The notes under the pieces were generated by a model. That model saw only the letters and a list, made by a program, of their open reading frames with translations, searched no databases and had not been told where the DNA came from. Shown here piece after piece: positions 16,993 to 25,226 of a DNA stretch of 64,000 nt (positions within the stretch are counted from its first letter, which is position 1; each line of letters starts with the position of its first letter). The stretch comes from Methanovulcanius yangii (lineage in GTDB: Archaea; Halobacteriota; Methanomicrobia; Methanomicrobiales; Methanomicrobiaceae): positions 1,975,780 to 2,039,779 of the forward strand of contig NZ_LTBL01000001.1 of the NCBI RefSeq assembly GCF_018687785.1, in the 5' to 3' direction. Both the position numbers and the translations under genes were made by a program.

Positions 16993-17108
16993 TGAACATC
17001 AGCTGAATCTTGTTGTGAATGCAAGGAGGAACGCTGGTATCGAGGCAGTGTGTTAGGGGGGTGATCTGTTGAGCCGATTGAGCATCGCGAGTTGAGGGTT
17101 GTATTTGG

Positions 17109-17675
17109 TTATTCAATTCCAAGAGCCGCGTCGATGCTCTGTTTCAGCTTGGTGTGGTGCACCGGCTTGCAGATATCCTTGATGCGGGAGAGGGCGACGG
17201 ATTTCTGCTCGCCGAACCGCTCCTCGATGGTCGGGGTCGAAAGGACGTAGAACTCCCATTGGGAGATGTCGAGGACGTCGGCCGCCTCCGCGTCCGTTGC
17301 GGCGAAGAGGCAGAAGACGTAGCAGTCGGCGCAGCGGCAGGGGTAGTCGGGGTTAAACGAATTGGTGGCAGGGTCCCAGCGATTCTTCAAGGCAATATCA
17401 AATTTGATATTCGAGTTCTGTTTCTGGTGCCAGCTCTGCAGATACGCGGAGGACTTCACCTCGATACCCCTTCCCCGGTATTCGAAGTCCTGCCGGTCCC
17501 ACTCGACCCGCGGGGTGTCCACGACCCCGAGGGCGGCCCCCACGAGGTATTCAGCAAAGATGGAGCGGGTGGTGTTCGTGAGGACCTCGGAGTAGGCCCA
17601 CGACCAGAAGTCGCCGAGGGTGTGACCATCTAGATTTGGGATTTTATGGTCCGGAGGGAGACGTGGGGTTGGCAT
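17109..17675 (-). CDS. PD-(D/E)XK-like restriction endonuclease, last gene of a five-gene cluster
   Basis: The 188-residue protein has a nuclease core in its first half. A helix with Glu (FAEYLVGAALG) is followed by an acidic strand (VEWDRQDFEYRG) and the catalytic strand GIEVKSSAYL, the E-x-K of the PD-(D/E)XK fold, near residues 66-75. Four cysteines in YPCRCADCYVFC may bind a metal. A double-stranded DNA nuclease is inferred. GGTGAT lies 5 bases before the ATG at 17675, so the 145 upstream codons open in this frame are rejected. The DUF1848 gene ends 88 bases upstream. This is probably the effector of the cluster 17109-22600. Confidence 0.7.
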   Translation of the reverse strand: MPTPRLPPDHKIPNLDGHTLGDFWSWAYSEVLTNTTRSIFAEYLVGAALGVVDTPRVEWDRQDFEYRGRGIEVKSSAYLQSWHQKQNSNIKFDIALKNRWDPATNSFNPDYPCRCADCYVFCLFAATDAEAADVLDISQWEFYVLSTPTIEERFGEQKSVALSRIKDICKPVHHTKLKQSIDAALGIE

Positions 17676-17763
17676 GGGGATCACCTTTGATGATGAGAAT
17701 ATTGTGTTGAATAAAATAAGGGTGTGGATGTCCGCTGGGTGTGAGGGAAAAATGGGTTGTGAA

Positions 17764-18765
17764 TTACTCGGATTTGTCCGAATTTGTTTCTTGAAAAATA
17801 TTTTTGCCGGTGATTGTTTCTGAAAACGGGTTTTGCAGGTGGTGCTGGTAATTGTCCTGCGCTTCCTTAGGAGACCTGTTCGCGTAACAGTAGAGGCACA
17901 TATTGGTGCAGGTACTGTATTGGCCAATATCCTTGCTCCATATGCAGTTGCAGGCCTTACGCTGACCCTTGTCCTTTTTGTTATGCTTGCCCAGAAATCC
18001 GACCAGGCGTGCGTCATTGGGAAAGAGCCGGTGTAACAAGTCTCCGTCGATACAACTATTATGACGGATCCCGAACCGTTCGAGGTCGACCTCTTCGCCG
18101 CAGGTCGCACATTCGAGGCCCCATTTCGAATTCATCTCGGCGATCTTCTCTGCGAAGAGTTCCATTTCACTGGTTGAGGGTTCACGCACGCTCGTCATCC
18201 CAAGGTTTTTTTGGACTTTTTTATACCCGGCAATGTCGATGAAACTAAAGACGAGTTTTTGTGTGTAGGGATGGACCCTGTTCCCGATCCACTCAATTCG
18301 GGTCAGGATATCATCGATTGAGAGTTTATCTGAAAGGATTATGGGGTCAAACCTCCAGATGACCCGTTCCTTTCCGATTTTTTTGGACAACGCCACAAAA
18401 TTATTGGTCCTCTCATCTAATGTAGGAAGGTTCGGTTCTAGACCTTCGTTTTCGTAATCGTTTATCGTATATTGGACATAGTAGTGGATCGCCCGTTCAT
18501 CGATCTCTCCCAGGTATGGTATGAGCGGTCCGGCATTCTTCGTCCAAAAGACGATGGCACGGCATTTATCAAATGAGATATACGATGGACGTCGGTTGAA
18601 GGGGTTCACCCATACGAGGTATCCACTCTTCATCCGCTCGACGAACCATTCCGCGTAGCAGGCAGGGATGTCAGTGGACCTGCTTGCAGAGATGATCACC
18701 GGGGCCAGGGCGTCGACGATCTCACCAGCATCTGTCTGGATTTTTACTTTTTCCCATGAAACCAT
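17764..18765 (-). CDS. DUF1848 family protein, probable Fe-S enzyme
   Basis: The 333-residue protein matches DUF1848. It opens with ISASRSTDIPACYAEWF, then KSGYLVWVNPFN and VFWTKNAGPLI, the RVIWRFDPIILSD block around residue 135, and ends with a cysteine cluster CNCIWSKDIGQYSTC plus NMCLYCYANRS around residues 268-291. The CxxC at the end recalls iron-sulfur clusters of radical-SAM-like enzymes, and the N-terminal half could be a TIM barrel. The biochemical role is unknown. It lies 13 bases after the TPR-methyltransferase-like gene, so it is translated from the same message. Its presence next to a nuclease and a methyltransferase suggests nucleic-acid modification or processing, as an inference. 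Confidence 0.82.
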   Translation of the reverse strand: MVSWEKVKIQTDAGEIVDALAPVIISASRSTDIPACYAEWFVERMKSGYLVWVNPFNRRPSYISFDKCRAIVFWTKNAGPLIPYLGEIDERAIHYYVQYTINDYENEGLEPNLPTLDERTNNFVALSKKIGKERVIWRFDPIILSDKLSIDDILTRIEWIGNRVHPYTQKLVFSFIDIAGYKKVQKNLGMTSVREPSTSEMELFAEKIAEMNSKWGLECATCGEEVDLERFGIRHNSCIDGDLLHRLFPNDARLVGFLGKHNKKDKGQRKACNCIWSKDIGQYSTCTNMCLYCYANRSPKEAQDNYQHHLQNPFSETITGKNIFQETNSDKSE

Positions 18766-18778
18766 TGGTCACCCGTCC

Positions 18779-19915
18779 TTATGTCCTCATTGCGATGAAC
18801 GAAAAATAGTTGGTATACCGGCGGTCCCTGTTGATTTTTCCAGTGAAGAACAAACGAATTTCATCTGGTTTTTTAAAATTTGGCTGGTACGTCTTCTTCT
18901 CGGATATCTGTTGAAGAATTGTACCGGTGCCTGATTCTCTGATAAATTCTTCGAACTTGTTGAGAAATAATTTTGTTTGAGGGTAATACATCTCGACGAT
19001 AATGAGGATTCCGCCCGGGCGAAGTGCCATAAATATGCTTTTTAAGAGCTCCAGTACATCCTCTGTCTTCTCCGAGAACTGGATGAGGTCACGCATGCAG
19101 TTCTGAAAGATATGAAGGTTTGAGGTCCGGATCTCTGGATATTTTGCGATGATTCCTGCATTTCTGAGAGTGAGAATATTCAGGTGTCTTGAATTGGTGG
19201 TAATATTGAGACTTTCATTCCCATAGTAGTGCGGGCTTATAGACCGGATACATTCATCCCGTGTCTCGTCCCATTGGCTCTTTTCGAAGAAGGATACCGA
19301 GATGTGACGATAATTTTTCTGTTTTTCTGATATGAATTTCAACGTCCCCATGTACTCAGGGGCTGGGCCACAGCAATAAAAACAGATGCCTAGGTGATGT
19401 GAAGATGAATTTGAGAGATAATTGGGGGAAATTAGGAGCATCTCACGGTAGATGGTCTCGATGTAATAGGGGTAGTAGTACAGCAAATATGCATGTTGTA
19501 GGTGTGCATCGTTGTATTGGCCGCTAATCTGGAGACTACTCTGATTGAACCCCGAGATGAGGTCTTTGAGGGGAGCGGTGTATGCCTCCATGAGTTCGCT
19601 CACGTCCGAAAAATTGCCGTTCTCACAGAGGAGATGTGTTATGTGGTGGTAAGGGTCGTGGGGAGGGAAATCAGATCCAAGAACTGTCTCACTCTGGAGG
19701 TCAGCAATAATGGCGCAGACTTCATCGGCCTCACTGAATCGACCCATTTTCCTGAGGCATTTCTCTTTCTCGATATAGGCGAGGGGATAGAACTGGTCTA
19801 TCTCAATGGCAGAATCGAATGCGTTGAGCGCCTTCTCGTAGTTGTCGAGTCTAAGATATGAGGCCCCGTCATTCATCCACCCCTGAAGGGTCTCTGTATT
19901 CTCCGCAATCTCCAT
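18779..19915 (-). CDS. TPR protein with SAM-methyltransferase-like domain
   Basis: The 378-residue protein begins with two tetratricopeptide repeats (about residues 8-75, for example NYEKALNAFDSAIEIDQFYP). A second part resembles a class I methyltransferase. A glycine motif appears as CFYCCGPAPEYMG around residue 175, where the usual GxGxG is altered, and the later ALRPGGILIIVEMYYP around 295-305 is the typical motif after the acidic residue. The ending GKINRDRRYTNYFSFIAMRT is strand-like. Fusion of TPR to such a domain is unusual, and the neighbouring helicase has TPRs too. Either SAM binding or a degenerate fold is possible. It is 33 bases downstream of the helicase gene. Confidence 0.65.
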   Translation of the reverse strand: MEIAENTETLQGWMNDGASYLRLDNYEKALNAFDSAIEIDQFYPLAYIEKEKCLRKMGRFSEADEVCAIIADLQSETVLGSDFPPHDPYHHITHLLCENGNFSDVSELMEAYTAPLKDLISGFNQSSLQISGQYNDAHLQHAYLLYYYPYYIETIYREMLLISPNYLSNSSSHHLGICFYCCGPAPEYMGTLKFISEKQKNYRHISVSFFEKSQWDETRDECIRSISPHYYGNESLNITTNSRHLNILTLRNAGIIAKYPEIRTSNLHIFQNCMRDLIQFSEKTEDVLELLKSIFMALRPGGILIIVEMYYPQTKLFLNKFEEFIRESGTGTILQQISEKKTYQPNFKKPDEIRLFFTGKINRDRRYTNYFSFIAMRT

Positions 19916-19948
19916 TTATCTATTAGCTCCTATTTCACGATGCTCGCG

Positions 19949-21916
19949 TCAAAAGGCTGTTAACGTGCTCTGGTACGAAACTGTGCTCTCCGGGTCGTAG
20001 AGATTGTCCAGGCACCATTGGGGTGGTTTTTTGTAGACAAATTTCAGTTTCCCCGTCGCATCCAGATCTTCCATGACCGCTCGTAACTCATGGTACAGGC
20101 CATAATCTCCGATACCGCTCAGGTGTATCCATGCCCGTGAACGGGTCATGGCGATGAAGAGACGGTTTCTTTCGTGAATGTTTCCTTCCTTCTCTCCGAC
20201 AGCATCCAGACCAACGATATACACCATGTTCCCCTCGTTTCCCTTTGCACGATTAATGCCGCTTACCGTGACGGCATTGGGAAGAGAGAATGTGTCAGAA
20301 TACTGAGTTGAGATGTTGTTTTTTCCAAGACCTGCTGTAGCACTGATATAATTTGTGATGCCGTATTCCCACAACTTACTGCTCAAATCTATCAGGGACT
20401 GGTTGTTTTTTACAAGACTGACCACCAGAATATCGTCGGGGGAGAGGCCGTTATGGTCAATATTTTCCCGTATGGACTGTGCAAGACGTGCATATTCCTC
20501 TTCTCTGTTTGAAAAGAGCCGCACATTCATGAGGGGGCCATTCCAGGTCCAGGATATGGGGTTCGGAGATGTATGGCGGTTTCGGCTGAGTTCAATGGTA
20601 TTGCCGAACTTAAAAGCACCAGTCACCTCATATCCAAGGCCTTCCCATGTATCTTTTGTGGTCGGCCCAGAGAGCATACCTTCCCGGAAGTAGAGGCCCA
20701 TTCCGAGGGCATGGGCAGCCATCAGGATCTCTTTTGGGGTGCGGTAGCACTGGTCCATGATGTAGCTGCGGCCCTTCCCCTTCATGATATTTCTGAATTT
20801 TTCGCTGTTGCCAAATATCTCGGCCGCCGTGGGAACCTTCAGGCTGTTGATGGTCTGATATTCATCAAAGGCCCAAATGAGCCTACGGAGTTCAAGCCTT
20901 ACCGGGTCAAAGGGCCGGAGTGCCATATAGCAGAGCCAGAAGACCGGCTGTCGGTTTTCATAAAGGAGTGACGGGTCATCGACCACGAAGTCCTGTGCCT
21001 CATCCAGAAGAATGACATCATAGGACGGTTGGATGGTCACCGTCTTCAGCATGTCCCGGCATGCCATTGCAAACATTTCTGGCGGCGACGCCGGTGATAG
21101 ATCATTCACCTTTTTTGGTGTTAGGCCGTGGGCATTGCAGAGTTCCGAGTAGAACCCTTTTTTCCGCTGTCCCCCCCAGGAATGGAGAACCTCAAGGGTT
21201 CCCTGGTCTTCAGGGCTCCACCGGACGCCGTTGAGCCGGCAATATTTCTGGACCAGGCGGGTGATGTATCGGTACAGTGACTGGGAGAAGAACACAACCG
21301 CAATTTTACAGTCCGGGTGCTGGGCATGGATGTAGGCCGCCTTCTGGCAAAGGGTCAGGGTTTTGCCCGATCCTGCGATCCCGCGGATCAATTGCGGGCC
21401 GTTCGGGATATTTTGGATGATCCAGTTCTCATCGCTCATGGCGTCGATCTGCGAGAGACACTCGCTGATCTGGTCGAGCGCTTGGGGATATGAGAGCCCT
21501 GGTGGTGAATTGATGGGAGGGACAGGCCCCTGTAGATGTATTTTTTGTTCGGCCTCTTCCCTAAGCGCCATTGCAGCTTTGAGTAGGGACCTGTTACCAC
21601 TTTCCAGGACCTGGTCGAAACACACGATTGCCTCGTGGTAATTATTGCACTGGAGATGGGCCTTTCCAAGATTGCACCAGCTTGTTACATAATCAGGGTA
21701 ATATTCTATTGATGTCTGGTATGCGGATATTGCGTCTTCGTATCGGCCACATTTTCCGAAGGCCGTGCCGAGGTTATTCCAGACAAATTTGTGGGCAGGG
21801 TTGATTGCAATTGCCTTGTTGAATGCCTCGATTGCCCCAGGGTATTCCTTTTTCCCCAGTAGGTCCCTGCCTGCGAGGTTCCAATATTTTGCAGTGTTGA
21901 AAGGGCCGGTATTCAC
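19949..21916 (-). CDS. TPR-SF1 (UvrD-like) helicase fusion
   Basis: The 655-residue protein has three TPR units at about residues 8-110 (EYPGAIEAFNKAIAINP, YEDAISAYQTSIEYYP, YHEAIVCFDQVLES). An SF1A helicase follows: Walker A RGIAGSGKT near residue 180, FFSQSLYRYI, Walker B VILLDEAQDF near 304, YRTPKEIL, and the C-terminal VTVSGINRAKGNEG and RNRLFIAMTRSRAWI motifs near 547 and 588. It would move along DNA or RNA using ATP. Shared TPRs with the next gene suggest direct contact between the two products. The gene lies 45 bases after the coiled-coil gene. Confidence 0.85.
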   Translation of the reverse strand: MNTGPFNTAKYWNLAGRDLLGKKEYPGAIEAFNKAIAINPAHKFVWNNLGTAFGKCGRYEDAISAYQTSIEYYPDYVTSWCNLGKAHLQCNNYHEAIVCFDQVLESGNRSLLKAAMALREEAEQKIHLQGPVPPINSPPGLSYPQALDQISECLSQIDAMSDENWIIQNIPNGPQLIRGIAGSGKTLTLCQKAAYIHAQHPDCKIAVVFFSQSLYRYITRLVQKYCRLNGVRWSPEDQGTLEVLHSWGGQRKKGFYSELCNAHGLTPKKVNDLSPASPPEMFAMACRDMLKTVTIQPSYDVILLDEAQDFVVDDPSLLYENRQPVFWLCYMALRPFDPVRLELRRLIWAFDEYQTINSLKVPTAAEIFGNSEKFRNIMKGKGRSYIMDQCYRTPKEILMAAHALGMGLYFREGMLSGPTTKDTWEGLGYEVTGAFKFGNTIELSRNRHTSPNPISWTWNGPLMNVRLFSNREEEYARLAQSIRENIDHNGLSPDDILVVSLVKNNQSLIDLSSKLWEYGITNYISATAGLGKNNISTQYSDTFSLPNAVTVSGINRAKGNEGNMVYIVGLDAVGEKEGNIHERNRLFIAMTRSRAWIHLSGIGDYGLYHELRAVMEDLDATGKLKFVYKKPPQWCLDNLYDPESTVSYQSTLTAF

Positions 21917-21961
21917 TGTACATCCCTCGGATATGAGCGTCGCAAGTCACTGTTTTTTAAA

Positions 21962-22600
21962 TCAACGACCGTTTCGAGTAATATCAAATGAGACGGATTT
22001 TTTCCAATCGCAGACCTCATCGATTAGCATTTTGGGCAGTTCTTTTTGTATATCTGTTATTGTCACTTTTGCCACAGCATCGTATTCCTCAGGATGGCTC
22101 TCCTTCATTTGTCTCTGAAATTCCTCCTTACCGATGGCCTTCTCTATTGCAGATGCTGAGACCTTCTTGTGCTGTTCAAAAATTTCTGGATATGTGGTCC
22201 TAAATTTATCTACGTTGAGTGATCTTGTGGACCGTTCTTTCCTCTTCAGTTCGTAGCTGCCTATTTTACGGGCACCCTGGTCATATGCAGCCCGATAAAG
22301 GTATTTGACATCTTCATCTATTTTTCTGATCTGTTCTTGCAGCTGTTCCCGTTCAGTGTTGAGAAGGTAGATATGCTCCAGAATGTTGGTGCTTTTCTGG
22401 GGAATGTTCAGGATACGTACCTCGGCAGGTTCGTCAGTTTGAGCTTCTTCTGGATGCTCTTCCAAATTTGCTGTTATCACTGACGATCTACGATAGTCCT
22501 CAAAGTTCATTCTATTTTGAGTTCTCGCAGTTTTGGTGTCGTCGATGTCGGGGAAGAGGTGTTTGATCTCTGAAAATTCTGGTGCGGTGGGTTCTTTCAT
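21962..22600 (-). CDS. Coiled-coil protein of unknown function, first gene of the five-gene cluster
   Basis: The 212-residue hydrophilic protein has a disordered acidic N-terminus (about 1-65), a coiled coil (LLNTEREQLQEQIRKIDEDVKYLYRAA, about 75-105) and a basic segment (GSYELKRKERSTRSL). Two helical regions follow: FRTTYPEIFEQHKKVSASAIEKAIG and, at the C-terminus, VTITDIQKELPKMLIDEVCDWKK. The layout recalls small phage or recombination accessory proteins, but I recognise no family. It is the promoter-proximal gene of the minus-strand cluster. The 211-base AT-rich gap before it (22601-22811) separates it from dndE and likely holds its promoter. Confidence 0.6.
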   Translation of the reverse strand: MKEPTAPEFSEIKHLFPDIDDTKTARTQNRMNFEDYRRSSVITANLEEHPEEAQTDEPAEVRILNIPQKSTNILEHIYLLNTEREQLQEQIRKIDEDVKYLYRAAYDQGARKIGSYELKRKERSTRSLNVDKFRTTYPEIFEQHKKVSASAIEKAIGKEEFQRQMKESHPEEYDAVAKVTITDIQKELPKMLIDEVCDWKKSVSFDITRNGR

Positions 22601-22811
22601 TGTTTCATCGCCGTTTCGTTGAGAAGAAAGGAATTACTTAATGAGTAGTATAAATTCAATTGGAAAAAGGTGCCGATTTGTTTGTTATTTTTGAATGTGT
22701 CGAAATTTAGGGTTTTTTTCGTGATAATGTTGTCTATTTGCATATTGATGAGATATTCTGTGAGTAGATTGATGGATTGTTCCTTTGGGATTTCAAGTGA
22801 TTGGGTGTGAA

Positions 22812-23231
22812 TTATTCGATGTCGAGAGTTGTCTGACGTCCATTATCTCCGCTAATAAGGGAAAGGAGAAAACGGACAGGAGAATTAATCACAATAAATT
22901 CATCATAGAGCAGATCGATTCCTCGTTCGACATGCTTTCTGAAGTATACCGAGAAATAATATTGTTCGGAGATCTTCTTTTGAGATGCCTCAAATTCATG
23001 CTGAAGGATGAGAGCCCGATAGTGTGAATCGAAATCTCCTGAGAGGGTATAACGGTTGAATTCTCTTCCTGCTGAATCTTCAATCGGATATGAATACACG
23101 GATTCCGGAATTGAAAGCGACTTGCCGATTGCAAGGCGGCAAATAACATATGGGCGCAATCCTAATCTTGATTTTAATAAATCAAGTTTATCGGAGCGTG
23201 TTTTTGAGATGTGGATTTTATGAGAACCCAT
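22812..23231 (-). CDS. dndE: DNA phosphorothioation protein DndE
   Basis: The 139-residue protein has the DndE N-terminal pattern HISKTRSDKLDLLKSRLGLRPYVICRLAIGKSL, a small helical DNA-binding unit, then a C-terminal helical region. DndE acts with DndC and DndD to replace a non-bridging phosphate oxygen of DNA with sulfur at specific sites, and binds nicked DNA in studied systems. The gene starts directly at the dndD stop and is the last gene of the dnd operon. Length is slightly above the typical 110-130 residues. No dndA or dndB is adjacent. Confidence 0.88.
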   Translation of the reverse strand: MGSHKIHISKTRSDKLDLLKSRLGLRPYVICRLAIGKSLSIPESVYSYPIEDSAGREFNRYTLSGDFDSHYRALILQHEFEASQKKISEQYYFSVYFRKHVERGIDLLYDEFIVINSPVRFLLSLISGDNGRQTTLDIE

Positions 23232-25226
23232 TTACGCACCTCCAAAGAAGTATCCTTTTGAAATTTTGTTCGATTCGGAATATGAAAGCAGATAACTCTG
23301 TGAAATGCAGGGGAGAAGTTTCCTGTACAGTTCTTCATCGACCTCTCTGTCGTGCGAGAGGATGATGACCTGTGACCCGGCCTGTGGCAGGAATCTCGTT
23401 GCGACCTTATCGACATGGTCGGCATCGAGGCGGGCAAGAAGTGAATCTACGATAATGGGCATCGTCGTTTTCCCTATTCGCGAAAGAGCCCAGAGTATCG
23501 ACAAGGAGAGAATTTCCTTTTCCCCTGCTGAGAGGAGCTCTTTTTTTACTTCTTTTCTATCCCTATCGAAAAGGAAAATTTCGAGCGTTATTGGATTGAT
23601 CTTCAACGATGCAATCAAATCGTTCTTGTTTTCAAGCCGTGAATGCATCTCCATGACGAGCTGTTCCAATTCCTGGACCCGTGATGCAAGCATGTACTCC
23701 ATATACTCGTCCAGAGTCTCCTGCATCCGCTCACAAAGGCTAATTTTTCTGAAATCTTCTTCGGCTTTAAGGCCGCTGATCTCAATTTTTTCCAGCTCTT
23801 CCCTGATGATTTTTGTCTCGGAGGTAAGACTGAACTGCTCGTTTTCAAGTGTCGAGAGGGCGACCTTATTATTGCTGATGTCGTCTTTTATTTGCAGAAT
23901 TTTCTGTAATTCATCTTTTACTATCGAGTCGTCAGGTATTGTCTTGAGTTGTGACTGATATCTTTTCATTGCCAGGTCGAGATTCTGACGTTCGATGAGT
24001 TTGTCTTTCAATTGAATTCTGCCCTTCTCTTCAACCTGAGAAAAGATCTCTTCAATTTTTAGAAATGTTTCATTTGTAACATCGTGGATGAGAGTGGCAT
24101 TAGAACAATTCAACCGTTCGTCTTTCAGAGATGAAAATTCAGCACGGACCTCTTCGATAACCCGGTTATACATATCATCTTTGAGAATTGGTTTGAAGGA
24201 TTCGAGACGCTGGAACACTCTACTTTCCGCCTGTTCAACAATGCGGTTGCTATTGGTATTCTCTTTAATTTCTTTCTCCGCTTTCAGTGCCTCAATGGTT
24301 CGTTCGACAAGAGGTTTTGCAAGGACAAAAGAAGTGTAATTACAGACTTCTGCAATCTCGTCGGTGAGACTATTGACCCGTTCTTTTGCAAGAGCGAGTT
24401 CCTCTCCGATAGTCTGTCGTTCTTTTGCAATTGATCCTGCCTTTCTCTGAAGTTCGTCCTCAATATTTTCAATATTATGTTCTTTATCCTTGATTTCTCC
24501 ACTGAGGTCGGCTATGATTCTAATATTTTCCTGAATGAGTGAATTGTTCAGTTTTACTTTGGAGTCAAGTTCCTGGATCCTTTCGACCGTGGCCTTGTTT
24601 TTTATTGATTTTCGCTTAATTTTTTTCTCGAGGGTATCCAAGTCGCCCTTCAGTGTCTCGTATTGCTTGAGACCAATGAGGTCCCGTGCAGCATCTCTGA
24701 GAATTTCTTCGGCATTATCTCCAGAGGTTAATTCTGCAAGCCGTTCCCCATCAAAGAAGAAGTAATCGGTAATATAGGGAGGAACAAGCGAGGAAATATA
24801 GTCCTGCCAGTATTCCTGGGAGACAATCTCGAGGGGGATATTATCCCGCATAATGGAAAATGACTCATTGACCCTTCCGTGCTCATCAAGGCTCCAGGAT
24901 CTCTTGAGAGTTATTGAATAAGTCGGAAATACGTCTTCCAAGAGAAGCGAGACTTGTACAAAATATCTCGAATCCTTCTCTAACACTGAATATTTATTCC
25001 TTGCATCTCGAATAAAGGAGTCATACCGCTTTTTTGGAAGTGCCTGTCCCTGATACTGGATGCCGAACAGGCAAAGCTTGACTGCTTCAAAGATGGTTGT
25101 TTTTCCGGCTCCGTTCATTCCCCCAATCAGAATAATCGGGTGGGAAGGTGACCTGGTCGAGAAATCCATTGAATGAAGTCCACGGTAATTCTTGAAATTA
25201 CAAAGCTGAAGTTCGAGGATTTTCAT
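23232..25226 (-). CDS. dndD: DNA phosphorothioation ATPase DndD
   Basis: The 664-residue SMC/Rad50-like ATPase starts with LELQLCNFKNYRGL and Walker A IGGMNGAGKTTIFEAVKLCLFG. A long coiled-coil middle (about residues 190-510) follows, with a signature and Walker B region near the end (LLSAGEKEILSLSILWAL and TMPIIVDSLLARLDADHV) and the usual ILSHDREVDE. DndD supplies ATP-driven DNA opening or nicking during sulfur insertion. Its ATG overlaps the dndC stop by 4 bases, showing translational coupling. The coding sequence is visibly AT-richer than the flanking core genome. Confidence 0.92.
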   Translation of the reverse strand: MKILELQLCNFKNYRGLHSMDFSTRSPSHPIILIGGMNGAGKTTIFEAVKLCLFGIQYQGQALPKKRYDSFIRDARNKYSVLEKDSRYFVQVSLLLEDVFPTYSITLKRSWSLDEHGRVNESFSIMRDNIPLEIVSQEYWQDYISSLVPPYITDYFFFDGERLAELTSGDNAEEILRDAARDLIGLKQYETLKGDLDTLEKKIKRKSIKNKATVERIQELDSKVKLNNSLIQENIRIIADLSGEIKDKEHNIENIEDELQRKAGSIAKERQTIGEELALAKERVNSLTDEIAEVCNYTSFVLAKPLVERTIEALKAEKEIKENTNSNRIVEQAESRVFQRLESFKPILKDDMYNRVIEEVRAEFSSLKDERLNCSNATLIHDVTNETFLKIEEIFSQVEEKGRIQLKDKLIERQNLDLAMKRYQSQLKTIPDDSIVKDELQKILQIKDDISNNKVALSTLENEQFSLTSETKIIREELEKIEISGLKAEEDFRKISLCERMQETLDEYMEYMLASRVQELEQLVMEMHSRLENKNDLIASLKINPITLEIFLFDRDRKEVKKELLSAGEKEILSLSILWALSRIGKTTMPIIVDSLLARLDADHVDKVATRFLPQAGSQVIILSHDREVDEELYRKLLPCISQSYLLSYSESNKISKGYFFGGA

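Noticed and set aside
17676-18110. N-terminal extension of the PD-(D/E)XK gene by 145 codons
   Set aside because: It overlaps the DUF1848 gene in another frame, and a good GGTGAT ribosome binding site precedes the ATG at 17675.
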